A stretch of DNA of 64,000 nucleotides from Topomyia yanbarensis (Eukaryota; Arthropoda; Insecta; Diptera; Culicidae). A program made the translations under genes and the position numbers. Below the pieces are notes generated by a model. The model ran no database searches. It had not been told where the DNA came from and saw only the letters and a list, made by a program, of their open reading frames with translations. This document shows positions 44,784 to 55,319 of this stretch, in pieces (the first letter of the stretch is position 1; each line of letters opens with the position of its first letter). Location of the stretch: positions 161,768,080 to 161,832,079 of the forward strand of contig NC_080670.1 in the NCBI RefSeq assembly GCF_030247195.1, given 5' to 3'.

Positions 44784-45480
44784 ATTTTTTAATGTTTTAT
44801 TTTTAAACAGCTCACGACATTAGCTTAATTGAGCCAAAAATCTTATGTTTTTTCAAAATGTAAAAATATAAAAACCACAATTCAAAATAAAAATACGAAA
44901 AATTATTGCTGTCATCAGTTCTAAACGGACTGCTTACCGCTGCGTATGTGAATTTTCTTTCTCAGTAGAGAGTTTGCTGGTTGTTGACCGTTGAGTTTGT
45001 CTTCTCCCTCACTCTCGTGTACGTCCATGTCGTCTTCGCTAGAGCTGTTGTTGGCGGCGCGATGCTTATTTTTTCTTTTGAGTGAATCTGGTATAGTCGT
45101 TGTCTTTTTGAATTTCTACCTCGCTAGGTGTACTTGTCGATGGTGTTGGTGATATGGGAGATTACTTTTTTGTGGAGGACGAACCACTGCAACCAGCGTT
45201 TAGATCTATTGTGGTAAATCTAGGATTATTGCTTGGCTCGGTAATTATTCTTTGGCTGGATGTTAGGTTTAGCGGCAATTGGCTTCGCACTAGTTATTGG
45301 TTGGTCATTTGATTGTGTTTTAGCAGCGTATGTAAGAGACTGTTTGTTAGTGTTGATAGCAGCGGATGGATTCTTCTTTTTTAGTTTTCTTTGCTGTGAA
45401 CAAGCGTTATATTTTTTGCTTATGGTATGTACGAGGGGAAAAGACGGACTGCGAAGGGAAATTTAAAGCCAAACTTATCT
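44784..45480 (-). pseudogene. Decayed ORF1-only element 3' part, minus strand
   Basis: On the minus strand, INTNKQSLTYAAKTQSNDQP then SAKPIAAKPNIQPKNN (about 45365-45235) aligns with the region after the zinc knuckle of the 4 kb protein, and the EDDMDVHESEGEDKLNGQQP stretch (near 45045-44980) with its acidic tail. The stop is at 44921-44923. Only ~130 nt of 3' UTR with a stem-loop (44810-44834) and a short A tail follow, with no ORF2. It appears inserted into the plus-strand copy at 44783. Confidence 0.7.
44810..44834 (-). promoter_or_regulatory. 3' stem-loop of the minus-strand ORF1-only copy
   Basis: GCTCA and TGAGC pair around a loop containing AAGCTAATGTCG, matching the layout at 5029-5056 and 63061-63088. 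Confidence 0.5.
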
Positions 45481-45831
45481 ACGCCAATCCCATATAACAC
45501 GAAGACAGCTATACCACCACCTGAACCCTAAATTGCCAAATTTGTAGTTGCGGTTCAGATAATAAGCTACTTCCAGTATCTCCATATCAACAGCAACACC
45601 ACCAGCGAGAAAGTTAGTACCAGAAGCGGCGGGTTGCAACTCGTAAGCTCAATAATTTATGTCTTTGGAGCTGTCTCACAAACTGTATATGAATTTATAG
45701 TCGCAAACTTTTCAACTTATGTACGCGATCTATCAGTTTCCTGTTTGTTTACAGACTATTGACAATTCGCGTATCGTCAAAAGATTCCAGTATTATTCCA
45801 AAGTAAATTTCTCATTTTAACTGATTTACAA
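45481..45831. other. No recognised feature
   Basis: Spacer between the gag remnant and the satellite; no partner flank for the inserted ORF1 copy was found here. Confidence 0.4.
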
Positions 45832-47070
45832 TTTTACTGTCTTACTGTTTTACTGTTTTACTGTTTTACTGTTTTACTGTTTTACTGTTTTACTGTTTTA
45901 CTGTTTTACTGTTTTACTGTTTTACTGTTTTACTGTTTTACTGTTTTACTGTTTTACTGTTTTACTGTTTTACTGTTTTACTGTTTTACTGTTTTACTGT
46001 TTTACTGTTTTACTGTTTTACTGTTTTACTGTTTTACTGTTTTACTGTTTTACTGTTTTACTGTTTTACTGTTTTACTGTTTTACTGTTTTACTGTTTTA
46101 CTGTTTTACTGTTTTACTGTTTTACTGTTTTACTGTTTTACTGTTTTACTGTTTTACTGTTTTACTGTTTTACTGTTTTACTGTTTTACTGTTTTACTGT
46201 TTTACTGTTTTACTGTTTTACTGTTTTACTGTTTTACTGTTTTACTGTTTTACTGTTTTACTGTTTTACTGTTTTACTGTTTTACTGTTTTACTGTTTTA
46301 CTGTTTTACTGTTTTACTGTTTTACTGTTTTACTGTTTTACTGTTTTACTGTTTTACTGTTTTACTGTTTTACTGTTTTACTGTTTTACTGTTTTACTGT
46401 TTTACTGTTTTACTGTTTTACTGTTTTACTGTTTTACTGTTTTACTGTTTTACTGTTTTACTGTTTTACTGTTTTACTGTTTTACTGTTTTACTGTTTTA
46501 CTGTTTTACTGTTTTACTGTTTTACTGTTTTACTGTTTTACTGTTTTACTGTTTTACTGTTTTACTGTTTTACTGTTTTACTGTTTTACTGTTTTACTGT
46601 TTTACTGTTTTACTGTTTTACTGTTTTACTGTTTTACTGTTTTACTGTTTTACTGTTTTACTGTTTTACTGTTTTACTGTTTTACTGTTTTACTGTTTTA
46701 CTGTTTTACTGTTTTACTGTTTTACTGTTTTACTGTTTTACTGTTTTACTGTTTTACTGTTTTACTGTTTTACTGTTTTACTGTTTTACTGTTGTACTGT
46801 TTTACTGTTTTACTGTTTTACTGTTTTACTGTTTTACTGTTTTACTGTTTTACTGTTTTACTGTTTTACTGTTTTACTGTTTTACTGTTTTACTGATTTA
46901 CTGTTTTACTGTTTTACTGTTGTACTGTTTTACTGATTTACTGTTTTACTGTTTTACTGTTTTACTGTTTTACTGTTTTACTGTTTTACTGTTTTACTGT
47001 TTTACTGTTTTACTGTTTTACTGTTTTACTGTTTTACTGTTTTACTATTTTACTGTTTTACTGTTTTACA
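45832..47070 (+). repeat. 8-bp satellite (TTTTACTG)n, about 155 units
   Basis: 1.24 kb of almost perfect TTTTACTG. Variants (GTTGTACTG, GATTTACTG, CTATTT) are confined to the last ~280 bp (46793 onward); the first ~950 bp are uniform. Confidence 0.95.
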
Positions 47071-48333
47071 GTTATTTAAAAAAAATCGACTAAGTACCAA
47101 ACTATCGCATAATTTATGTTCATTCCCACGACCATTCGAACTTCTTCAGCTCGTTTGATCTCGAAACTGGGTAGAACAATTTCCCAGCACTCCACGAAGA
47201 ACCAATGCCTCCGCAAACCCAAGTACGTCAACTTGCGGCGACTGTTTGTCAAACACTTACAGGTGTAAATTAAACACCTCCCACTACACACTTCCGTCAT
47301 TTTCAAGCCGTTCAAATATTGGCCCACTCTGTGTCTCACCGGTGTGATGTTTACCAAACACTTTGCGGAAAACCAACCAGATCTATGAATAGTGTTGCGT
47401 AGTTGTTCCTCGCAGCTGAACAAATTAGTCTTCTGGCACTCGCTCCAAGTCGGAGGGAGGGAAGTCGATTTCAAACTCAATCGGCACTGCCGGGCGTCAA
47501 ACCACCAAAGTGACTACTGGTGTTTCTGTTCAGCCCCAGTCAAACTAAGCAGGGCAGGCAACAACTTGACAAGTTCAACCCGTTCAGTTCCGTTCAGGAT
47601 TTCGGAGCTAATTTAGCTTCATAAATGGTAGCTCGGAGGAGGATGGGTATGTGTTGTGAATATTCAAATTAGCACGCCAAGGAGAGCAATTGAATCCGTT
47701 TAGCCTACATTGCGTCGCGGGTTGATGACTGCTTCGATAGCGAAGGTGAGGGCAAATTTAATCGCTCTTAACATCGGTTCTTACGTAGCATCCTCAACAA
47801 AGCAGGCAGGCGTCACGAGTAACGCCTCGAGAGAGTGTCGTAATTCGTTTCGGTTAGAAAAAAATCTTGAATGAAAAAAACAACTCTTTCACGTGCACTG
47901 GCGTTGTTGTGGGACACGCTAACAATCAAGAATGGGGGAAAAAGAAAAAGGTAAAACACTTGTTTTCAGCAGGAAAATTGTAAGGTGTTTCCTCAGGGGA
48001 TGCTTCCTGGTAGGTACTCTGTTGTCGTAACCCTTTTCTCGTGCTTCCGGCTCAAGCAAAGAAAGCAGCCGCAATGGGAGACTATTCAAGCATTGAACGT
48101 TTTGCCGAAGGTGTTTAAAGTTTGACGGTAATAGGAAGTTGAACAATGTCACCCAGAAATACGTCACAAATCTTAGAATACTTGCTTGTGCCAAATAGTA
48201 CTAGTTGACCTTTTGCCTTCTTTGGTGCTGATCTAGCATTTACGCACTTCTCTTTTTGTTTTTTGCTGAGATTCCTTGCAATATTAGGTTCTTCACTGAC
48301 GCAGTTAACCTCACTTTTCTTGATAATTCACTA
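47071..48333. other. No recognised feature
   Basis: Frames of 134 residues (47076-47480, minus) and 91 residues (47919-48194, minus) have no motif I recognise. Confidence 0.35.
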
Positions 48334-48408
48334 GTACTGTTTACATGGACTTAGAAAAAAAATGTGTACGACTAGATCCGAATTTTTCTAAGTCCATGTA
48401 AACAGTAC
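48334..48408. repeat. Perfect 26-bp-arm hairpin
   Basis: GTACTGTTTACATGGACTTA... at 48334-48359 is the exact reverse complement of 48383-48408, with a 23-nt spacer. Size is pre-miRNA-like, but a perfect stem suggests a MITE remnant. Confidence 0.85.
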
Positions 48409-48679
48409 AAGCGAAATGTCAAAAATTAACACACGAGTTCATTTGTGACGTCAGTGTAAAGTATTCAATTGTTTTACCTGTCTAAACAACGAAATCTTTT
48501 TTGGACAATTGTAAGCATATACAAATATATAAAACATTTGAATTAGTGTGCAATATACTTCTTCGTGATCGGGAGGGTTTGTTCCATTTTTTGCTCCGAC
48601 CCGGTTTTATCATTTATTTAATTGTAATGCAGCTGCTGACCGTCGGTGCCTCTACCTTCGCCTCGTGCTTTCTTCCATC

Positions 48680-48939
48680 CAGAGATGCCAGGTACTTTTT
48701 TCAAATGTCTGCAATAATAATTTTAAAAGTCTGGGAAGACCAAAAAATGTCAGGAAAGCTAGTGTAACCAAAAGCCTCTATATTCAAAAATCTGTAAATA
48801 TCTGCAACCAAACTAAAAAATCTGCAAATATCTGCAACCAAACTAAAAAATCTGCAAATATCTGCGTCATCGAAAAAATCTGCAGCTTAAATTTACAGTC
48901 TGCAAATTTGCAGACTTATCTGCAAATCTGGCATCTCTG
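48680..48939. mobile_element. hAT-like MITE with CAGAGATGCCAG ends
   Basis: 260 bp with terminal repeats CAGAGATGCCAG / CTGGCATCTCTG and flanks CTTCCATC (48672-48679) and CTTTCATC (48940-48947), an 8-bp duplication with one change. The interior holds three copies of a ~30-bp unit with ATCTGCAAATATCTGCAACC. Confidence 0.8.
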
Positions 48940-48947
48940 CTTTCATC

Positions 48948-50170
48948 CAAACGATAGTTTCCTGCTCATAGGAGTATGAGGTGAGTATAAAACACGGTAA
49001 ACGTCATTTTCATCGCGTTTTTTGACTATGTTGAGTTTTAAAAAAATAATTTTCACCTTTTGACGGACCAAATTCTTTTTAGAACTTCACGTATAGTGAA
49101 CAAAACTATTAATACTTTCTAAACAAACTGCTGTCAAAATATTCCAAAACCCATCACCAGAGGCATTGTTTAAAAATAAATTGTACGTACGGACTCCAGC
49201 TGAAGCAAGCTTTGATAGTGATGTAAGAAGGAAAACAATTAGCTTATTACGAAATTTTTTAGAGTTCCAATTGCCAAACCATATTATAAAAATTCACTGA
49301 CAACAAAACTTATTACTTTGACTGAGAATGTAACAATTCCCAATGGTAAAAATTGCCCAGCGTACATATCTTAAACAATAATGTAAGCAATCTTCCACTC
49401 AAGTATTCTTTTATTGGATTTATCAAAAAGGGTTTGTTTTTTTTGCTTCATATTTCCATTTTTCAGAACAACCAGCAGCAACCGGGGGATGCCGCTTCTG
49501 GGCTTTGGATCCGCGTGAATAAATACCATAAGTAGGTATATTAATTTTTACTCCCGCCTCGAGGATCCCTACTGCCACGAAATTATTAAAGGTACTTCGG
49601 ACTAAAGGAATTTCTCCTGCACGGTTATAAAAAAAATGTAATTTTATAGACGCCCTTCAGCCACTGAAGGAAACTGCACCATGTTTGTCCTTAGGAAAAC
49701 ACAGACTGAAAAAACCAACCGTTTTCCTTTTGATGTTTTCTTCAGGTTATGATAGGTAATAAAAATTACATCGTTACCTGTCCCCTTGAACAAGGCAAGG
49801 TTTGACTTGATAGCGAAATTCGGCGTTTAAATAAAAACTTCCTGCGCGCCTTTTTGTGTTCGATGAATTCCGTGACAATGAAAAATATAAAACAACAAAT
49901 CTCGTATCTAGGTTCGCAAATCATTTTATGCATGAGTGTGATGATAGGTAAAATGTGTCGTTCACTTTGATAAGTTTATTTTTCACAAATGTTCTCACAG
50001 ACATGAAAAAATATGTTGAAAGTCATGGATTTGCGTTTCGAGTTCGTCTCGTCAGTATCTGGCCAAACTTGGTGTTTTAGGCAATGAAAACGAAACATTC
50101 TTTTATATAGGGCTGGAGCTAGGTGGCATAATTGGAGACGTTTTTAGGAATTTATAAAAAGAACGATGTT
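48948..50170. other. No recognised feature
   Basis: AT-rich spacer with short frames only. Confidence 0.4.
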
Positions 50171-50174
50171 TTAA

Positions 50175-50389
50175 CCCTTAAAAAGGCAAAGAGAGGCCCG
50201 ACTAGTTTCAATGAACTTGTAATTTGAAATACAAATGATCGAGCGTTTTCGGGATTTCGATTCTCTCACTGATAAAAAGACAAAAAAGAGTTTTCCCCAA
50301 GGATTACGGTAAAAAAGAGGCTTTTGATTTCATTGGGTCTTCGGAGCAATGCTTCTTGAAGTCACAATTTTAGCTTGGCTTTTTGAGGG
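50175..50389. mobile_element. piggyBac-like MITE (TTAA-flanked)
   Basis: 215 bp with TTAA on both sides (50171-50174, 50390-50393). Ends CCCTTAAAAAGGCAAAG and, inverted, CCCTCAAAAAGCCAAG. piggyBac elements use TTAA and start with CCY. No transposase. Confidence 0.8.
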
Positions 50390-50393
50390 TTAA

Positions 50394-52838
50394 GCGACTT
50401 AGTGAAATGCCACAATTAACCCTCTTAAGACCGATGTCTTCCGTGCAATTCCATTATAATAACGAGATAATATGGTAATGTGCCTATTATGGCGGTAGAG
50501 CTTACTGTGATGCTATTTCGCAGCTCTTGGTTTCGAACCAAGCATATGAAATAATGACAATATCTATTTGGCTAAAATAGGTATGCAAAAATAAGCTCAA
50601 GTTATATTCTTTATTTGTTGCGCACATATTCGATTAGACCAATCCTCTAAGTGACATTTAATTAAATTAAAATAAACGTTGAACCATCTGCTAATTTGCC
50701 TCATTCACATAGTGAACCAAAATAGCTCGCAACGTGCTATGAACCGGAAATTATCGCATCATATCACGTTATTCCGCCAGAAATCTGTTAAACATTGCAC
50801 TGATACCTTCATTTTAGCAGGAGGATCAATTTCACACTAATTCACTACAAAAGCACTCGTTAACCATTATGATAAGACTAGTGTTATTGTACGTGATTAA
50901 TAAATACGGGTGACCATCGCAATGTTTTTTTCAGCTAAACTATCACAATCAAAACATTTTTTTTGCATCCAGCACACAGGAAAGAATCATCAGTACGGCC
51001 AAACTAACTTGAAAATATGTTGTAACACAATTTCAGGCATCAATAATCATTTATTTAAAGTTATTCAACTGACTGCGGAGATCTTATTTTCATCTGGACA
51101 TTAAATTCGGTTCGGGACAATGCAATGTTTGATATGAAACTAGTCATCACCGGCCGGCGTATGATTACTTCGTGCGAGTGCAATACTGGTCGCTCTTCTT
51201 CTAACAGCTGATGAGGTTCTTTCATGCGAGTGATGTTTACGTTTGTTTTGATCGGATAAAAAAGTAGAATGATTCATTTTACAAATCATGCGTTGGTGTC
51301 CATAATCTGGATACCTAGGGTAAAAGCGCCTATTTTTAACAAATTAAGGAGTGTACCTCACAAATTCATTAATTATTCGACCTACAATCGATGGAATACG
51401 TAAAATTTGGCATCAAAGGAACAAAGATGGCAGACGTTGCTCTAACCAACGGCTTCAAATGGGTAGGGTGATAATAGAAACGCACGGAACATAGGCTCAC
51501 TACTTAGAATCGATGCAAATGGAATATAAGGCATTGCGGTTCAACCAGATTGTTTTTCGATGAGGAGAAATTCGGCACGCAGATGAGGCGATAATTGGAT
51601 CGTAGAGCACAGTGGTCGCAATGGTACCAAAACGTGCGTTTAATTAATGGTGCTCTAGGGGTTGATTTTAGCGATTTGGTGTGTAAGGAACATTTTTTCA
51701 CATTGGAAGCCCCCTTCTTTTAAGGTTTACTTAATTGTGATTAATCCAGCTTAAAGTGAGATAGAAATTTTTTTCCACTAACTTTCGATATAGAGTCATG
51801 AGGTCAATGACAAACTTATAGAAAATTCTACTGCGAGAAGACTTGTTGAGCATGCAAACTATCTATAATGGTGTTGAGATAAAGAGCTTTGTTTGTGGGA
51901 GGCACCCAAAATTATTTTTTCATGGTAACTTTTTTTCATTATAACTTTTTTCTGAGTTTTTTTTTGCAATTTTGTTCTGTGAAATTGTTGAAATCAGGAA
52001 ATTACAGATATTTGTCGAAGACGTCAACATTTTTCTGTTTTAAATCTTAAGAGTTATTAAATAAAATGGGTTGAAAATATCACCATTCTGAACGTCAATT
52101 ACTAAGAGATGTGGAAATATGTGGAAGACGTTTCGATTCTATGAGAAAGACAGTGAAAAGTACTACAAGAAAAAATACCACCACTTGTTTATAAAAAATG
52201 CTTTCCGGTAATGTATGTTTTGCATTTTGTAACAAAATAAGTACAACTTTTTCATCATAACTTTCATTTGCGATTTTTTATAAGTAGTAAATATTCTAAA
52301 AAATCATTGAGAGTATCAAAATACACAAATAACAACTTTGCCAAAGACACTATAACTATAAAACGAAAGATAAGGAATGGACGTGGGAATTGTGGGTTAC
52401 CCCCTTTTGGACGCTAGGTACCCCCGGGGTGACCCCCTCGAACTTCGAGAATGCTCGTGAATTGCAAGGTATTTCTTGTAAAGTTCTTATTTTTTCTAGA
52501 CAATATAAATCTAATAAACTACTAATAAAATCATGTATTTTAACTTGAAAAACTATGTTAATTTGGAAATGCGGAAGTTTTTTCTATTTCCTGTAAAAAA
52601 TTCAAAATGTTGGTTGGCTCCTTTTGGACGCCAGCCATTCATTTATTTTCAATTATGCTGAGAATAGACATTTCTGCTAAATAAGCATTATACAGATGTT
52701 CAAGAAAGAATACAATGATACTTTATACCGAGAAATATTGCAGATAATATAACTTCATTCAAAAGTTGTTTAAAAAATAGTGCGGCCGCTCTCCCTAATA
52801 GTGCCAAAATAGGCTCATTACCCTATATTAAAGTGGAA
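50394..52838. other. No recognised feature
   Basis: AT-rich. A short C/G-rich patch at 52390-52440 (GGGTTACCCCCTTTTGG, GGTGACCCCC) looks like part of an unclassified repeat. Confidence 0.4.
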
Positions 52839-52842
52839 TTAA

Positions 52843-52985
52843 CCCTCAAAAAGGCAAGGGCTCTCAGAGGACCAGCTAATTACAGTTTCCTAGAGGTCAA
52901 TGAACTTGCAATTTGAAATACATTAATTGTTAGGCTGACAATACATGTATTTCAAATTGCACCTTAAACAACTCGTTAAGAAGCA
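52843..52985. mobile_element. Truncated second copy of the TTAA-flanked MITE
   Basis: TTAA (52839-52842) followed by CCCTCAAAAAGGCAAGGGC. It shares TCAATGAACTTG(C/T)AATTTGAAATACA with 50208-50237. No matching right end was found, so the right boundary is uncertain. Confidence 0.6.
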
Positions 52986-53860
52986 AAAAGTAACAAATCC
53001 CATCATGAGATATTGAAATTACTAGAATTTTGCGTAGCCTCCTTTCTACAAGGCACAAATGCCTCTTACACTGCACTGCGATCAATGCAAATTATATAAA
53101 TTAGAAGGTTCATTCCCTGTTTAAGCCCTTCTAACATCAAAACTGAGTCGAATGTCTCTCCGGATATTTTAATTAAGTCCACAAGTTGTATTCCCGGAAT
53201 TTTTACAGGGTTTTTTGCGAATGACAATTAGCGATGCACTAAATGATTACCACATTTGGTCCATCGTTGATCGTTCTTCTCGAAACCCGCTTTGGTATAT
53301 GTATGCCGAAAAACATTTCGTTTGGCAACTGGTGCAATTCGCCAAACAGAACATGGGAGAGTACCTTATAGGTGGCCTTTGGGATTGTTAGGCCCGATAG
53401 TTACTTCACTCGAGTTTATAGTCCTTCTTGGATATAGGACACACGGGAAAAAATTGGTCCAAAATTCGTGAATAAAGTACCATGAATTTTGGAACAAAAA
53501 TAGGACTCTCCGACTAAACGTCGTGAACTGATTCATGATTTTATGATCATCATTTGTTTTTTGTGGGTGTAGTTCGTAAAAACAAAACAGACCGGATATT
53601 TTCTTGATTACACGATCATTACAGTGATTGTTCATACCCCGGGGATGTAGAGGAGGCTCATGTTGCATATAATACAGCCAACTATTGGAGCATGAAAGTG
53701 TAATCTTACTATTTTATGAATACGATGAGTGGTAAATCAATTTATGAAACTAACATGAATCCATGAACAGACGGCCTTTTACAATAATTATCCAGTTTAT
53801 AATTTAACAGTCATGAATAAGACTTTGTTGGTGGTACCCAACGGGAAAAACTGAAAATTC
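52986..53860. other. No recognised feature
   Basis: No supported gene or repeat. Confidence 0.4.
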
Positions 53861-53861
53861 C

Positions 53862-53945
53862 CACCGAGGCAAGATTCGAACCCGCAACCTTCGAGACTCC
53901 GTCCCGATGCACTAACCCTTATGCTATCACTAGAATATAATGACG
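53862..53945 (-). mobile_element. tRNA-derived SINE head, minus strand
   Basis: The complement contains TAGCATAAGGGTTAGTGCA (A-box-like) and GCGGGTTCGAATCTTGCC (B-box-like, one mismatch to GGTTCGANTCC). It differs from the 20460/39285 SINE, so it is another family. No acceptor stem seen. Confidence 0.6.
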
Positions 53946-54088
53946 TCCCAGAAAGAACATATGATTATCGCACTAGCAACGGTGATCGTACCATGCCTGC
54001 AAAGCGAAATCACACACAACCACAGATGCCACCCACCACATTGGATCAATTTCATTTTACTCGCTAGATACCAAGGCCCGGGTTTGTA

Positions 54089-55317
54089 ACGGGTGTTCAA
54101 TAAAAAAAATGAGAATTTTTTCAGTTATGCAGTTAAAAAACAAAAAAAAATCAACTGATTCAGTATTTGTTATTAAAAACATATTGTTTATTCTTAAAAA
54201 AAAAAATAACGTCAATGAATATTGGAGAAGGGGCCCTGGTCAGCCGTACGACGCAACTTAGTCGCGATGATCTCACAAGAAGGCAGGACTGCACTGATGT
54301 CCATCTTCCGGATACATTTCCGGATTCTGGTGGTCAACTGCTTCGTATTCTTTTTGAACACTAGAGGGAGCCGACAAAATCCTCAATGGGACGGCACTGG
54401 GGCAAGTTGGTCGGGTTCCTTTCTTGCGGCACGTACAATATCTGTTTTCTGCTCAAGATACTCCAGCGTCTTCTTGGCATAATGGGAAGATGCCTTGTCC
54501 AGCCAGAGGACATACTTCCCATCCGCAAGATGCTCCTTTAAGAACGGCAGAAGAAATTTCTCAAGACACTCCACCTGGTACACTTGTTGATTGATGGCCA
54601 GACCGACATGGCGATGAACAGTATAACCTTTTTTCAAATTTATGCTTAAACTAAAAAATATATAACTTCGGGGGTGTGGCCGACTTGTCGCTGGAATAGT
54701 AGCTGTCATTTCCTGGAATGTGGGTCTTCGAGAGCGGAAAGTAACTTTCGTCGTCCAGCACAAACGACGTCGAGTAGTTCTTCGTCATCCACTGGCAATT
54801 TCACGATCGCTATCTACTCGTCCGTGTACTCGGAGGACTGAGTATTCTTCCGACAGATGATGTGCTCCATCTTAAGGGTTCGGTGAATCAAGGTATGGGA
54901 GCAGTGATATTTTCGGCGGGCATCACGCAAACTCGTTCCGTCCTTGTTGTCGAACAGCTTTTTCCACGTTTCCTTCTTCTTCTTCGTAATTATCTTCGCC
55001 AGACGGCCGCTACTGGCCTTCTACTTCATGATCAGTGATGCCATGATCCGGTAAACTGTGCTCACGAACACGTTTTCGTCTATAAAGATGTCTACCGTAA
55101 ACTGTTTTCCACGATGGCCATGTGCTTCGTAAAACCGTATAACACGATCGCGGAGTGCTTGCTGTTTCGACGCCATCTTCGATTATACTGATAGCAATCG
55201 AGCGAAAAGAAACATTTCTAGGGAGTACAGAGAGCAATTATCTTGGAGAGAAAAAAATTTACGCTCTTTAATTACAGAAAGATATTGAAATCATTCTCAT
55301 TTTTTATAGAACACCTG
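54089..55317 (-). mobile_element. Mariner-superfamily element, complete ends, second type
   Basis: 1229 bp between TA dinucleotides at 54087-54088 and 55318-55319. Imperfect ~30-bp terminal repeats: GGTGTTCAATAAAAAAAATG (left) and, inverted, GGTGTTCTATAAAAAATGAG (right). It contains the transposase remnant 54230-55176. The terminal repeats differ from those of the mariner at 3785-6299, so the two are different families. Confidence 0.8.
54230..55176 (-). pseudogene. Mariner-type transposase pseudogene
   Basis: The start ATG at 55174-55176 gives MASKQQALRDRVIRFYEAHG, then a helix-turn-helix region, a stop after ASLIMK, and RLAKIITKKKKETWKKLFD, with SLRDARRKYHCSHTLIHRTL as a second helix-turn-helix. 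The first catalytic block is a frame-shifted FVLDDESYFPLSK (about 54755-54715). Then come LAINQQVYQVECLEKFLLPF, the second catalytic Asp in WLDKASSHYAKKTLEYLE (about 54518-54465), and, after another frameshift, QCRPIEDFVG (about 54395-54365) with the third acidic residue, spaced consistently with a DD37-39 arrangement. All three catalytic acids are recognisable, but frameshifts and a stop inactivate the gene. Confidence 0.85.
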
Positions 55318-55319
55318 TA

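Noticed and set aside
44230..45480. Twin-priming 5' inversion of one ORF1 element
   Set aside because: In twin priming the inverted part lies at the 5' side of the 3' part; here it abuts the poly-A end, so insertion of a second copy fits better.
45832..47070. CRISPR array or telomere
   Set aside because: Units are 8 bp with no spacers, and the array is interstitial in a eukaryotic context; it is a simple satellite.
53862..53945. Functional tRNA gene
   Set aside because: Promoter boxes fit, but acceptor and anticodon stems do not pair convincingly.
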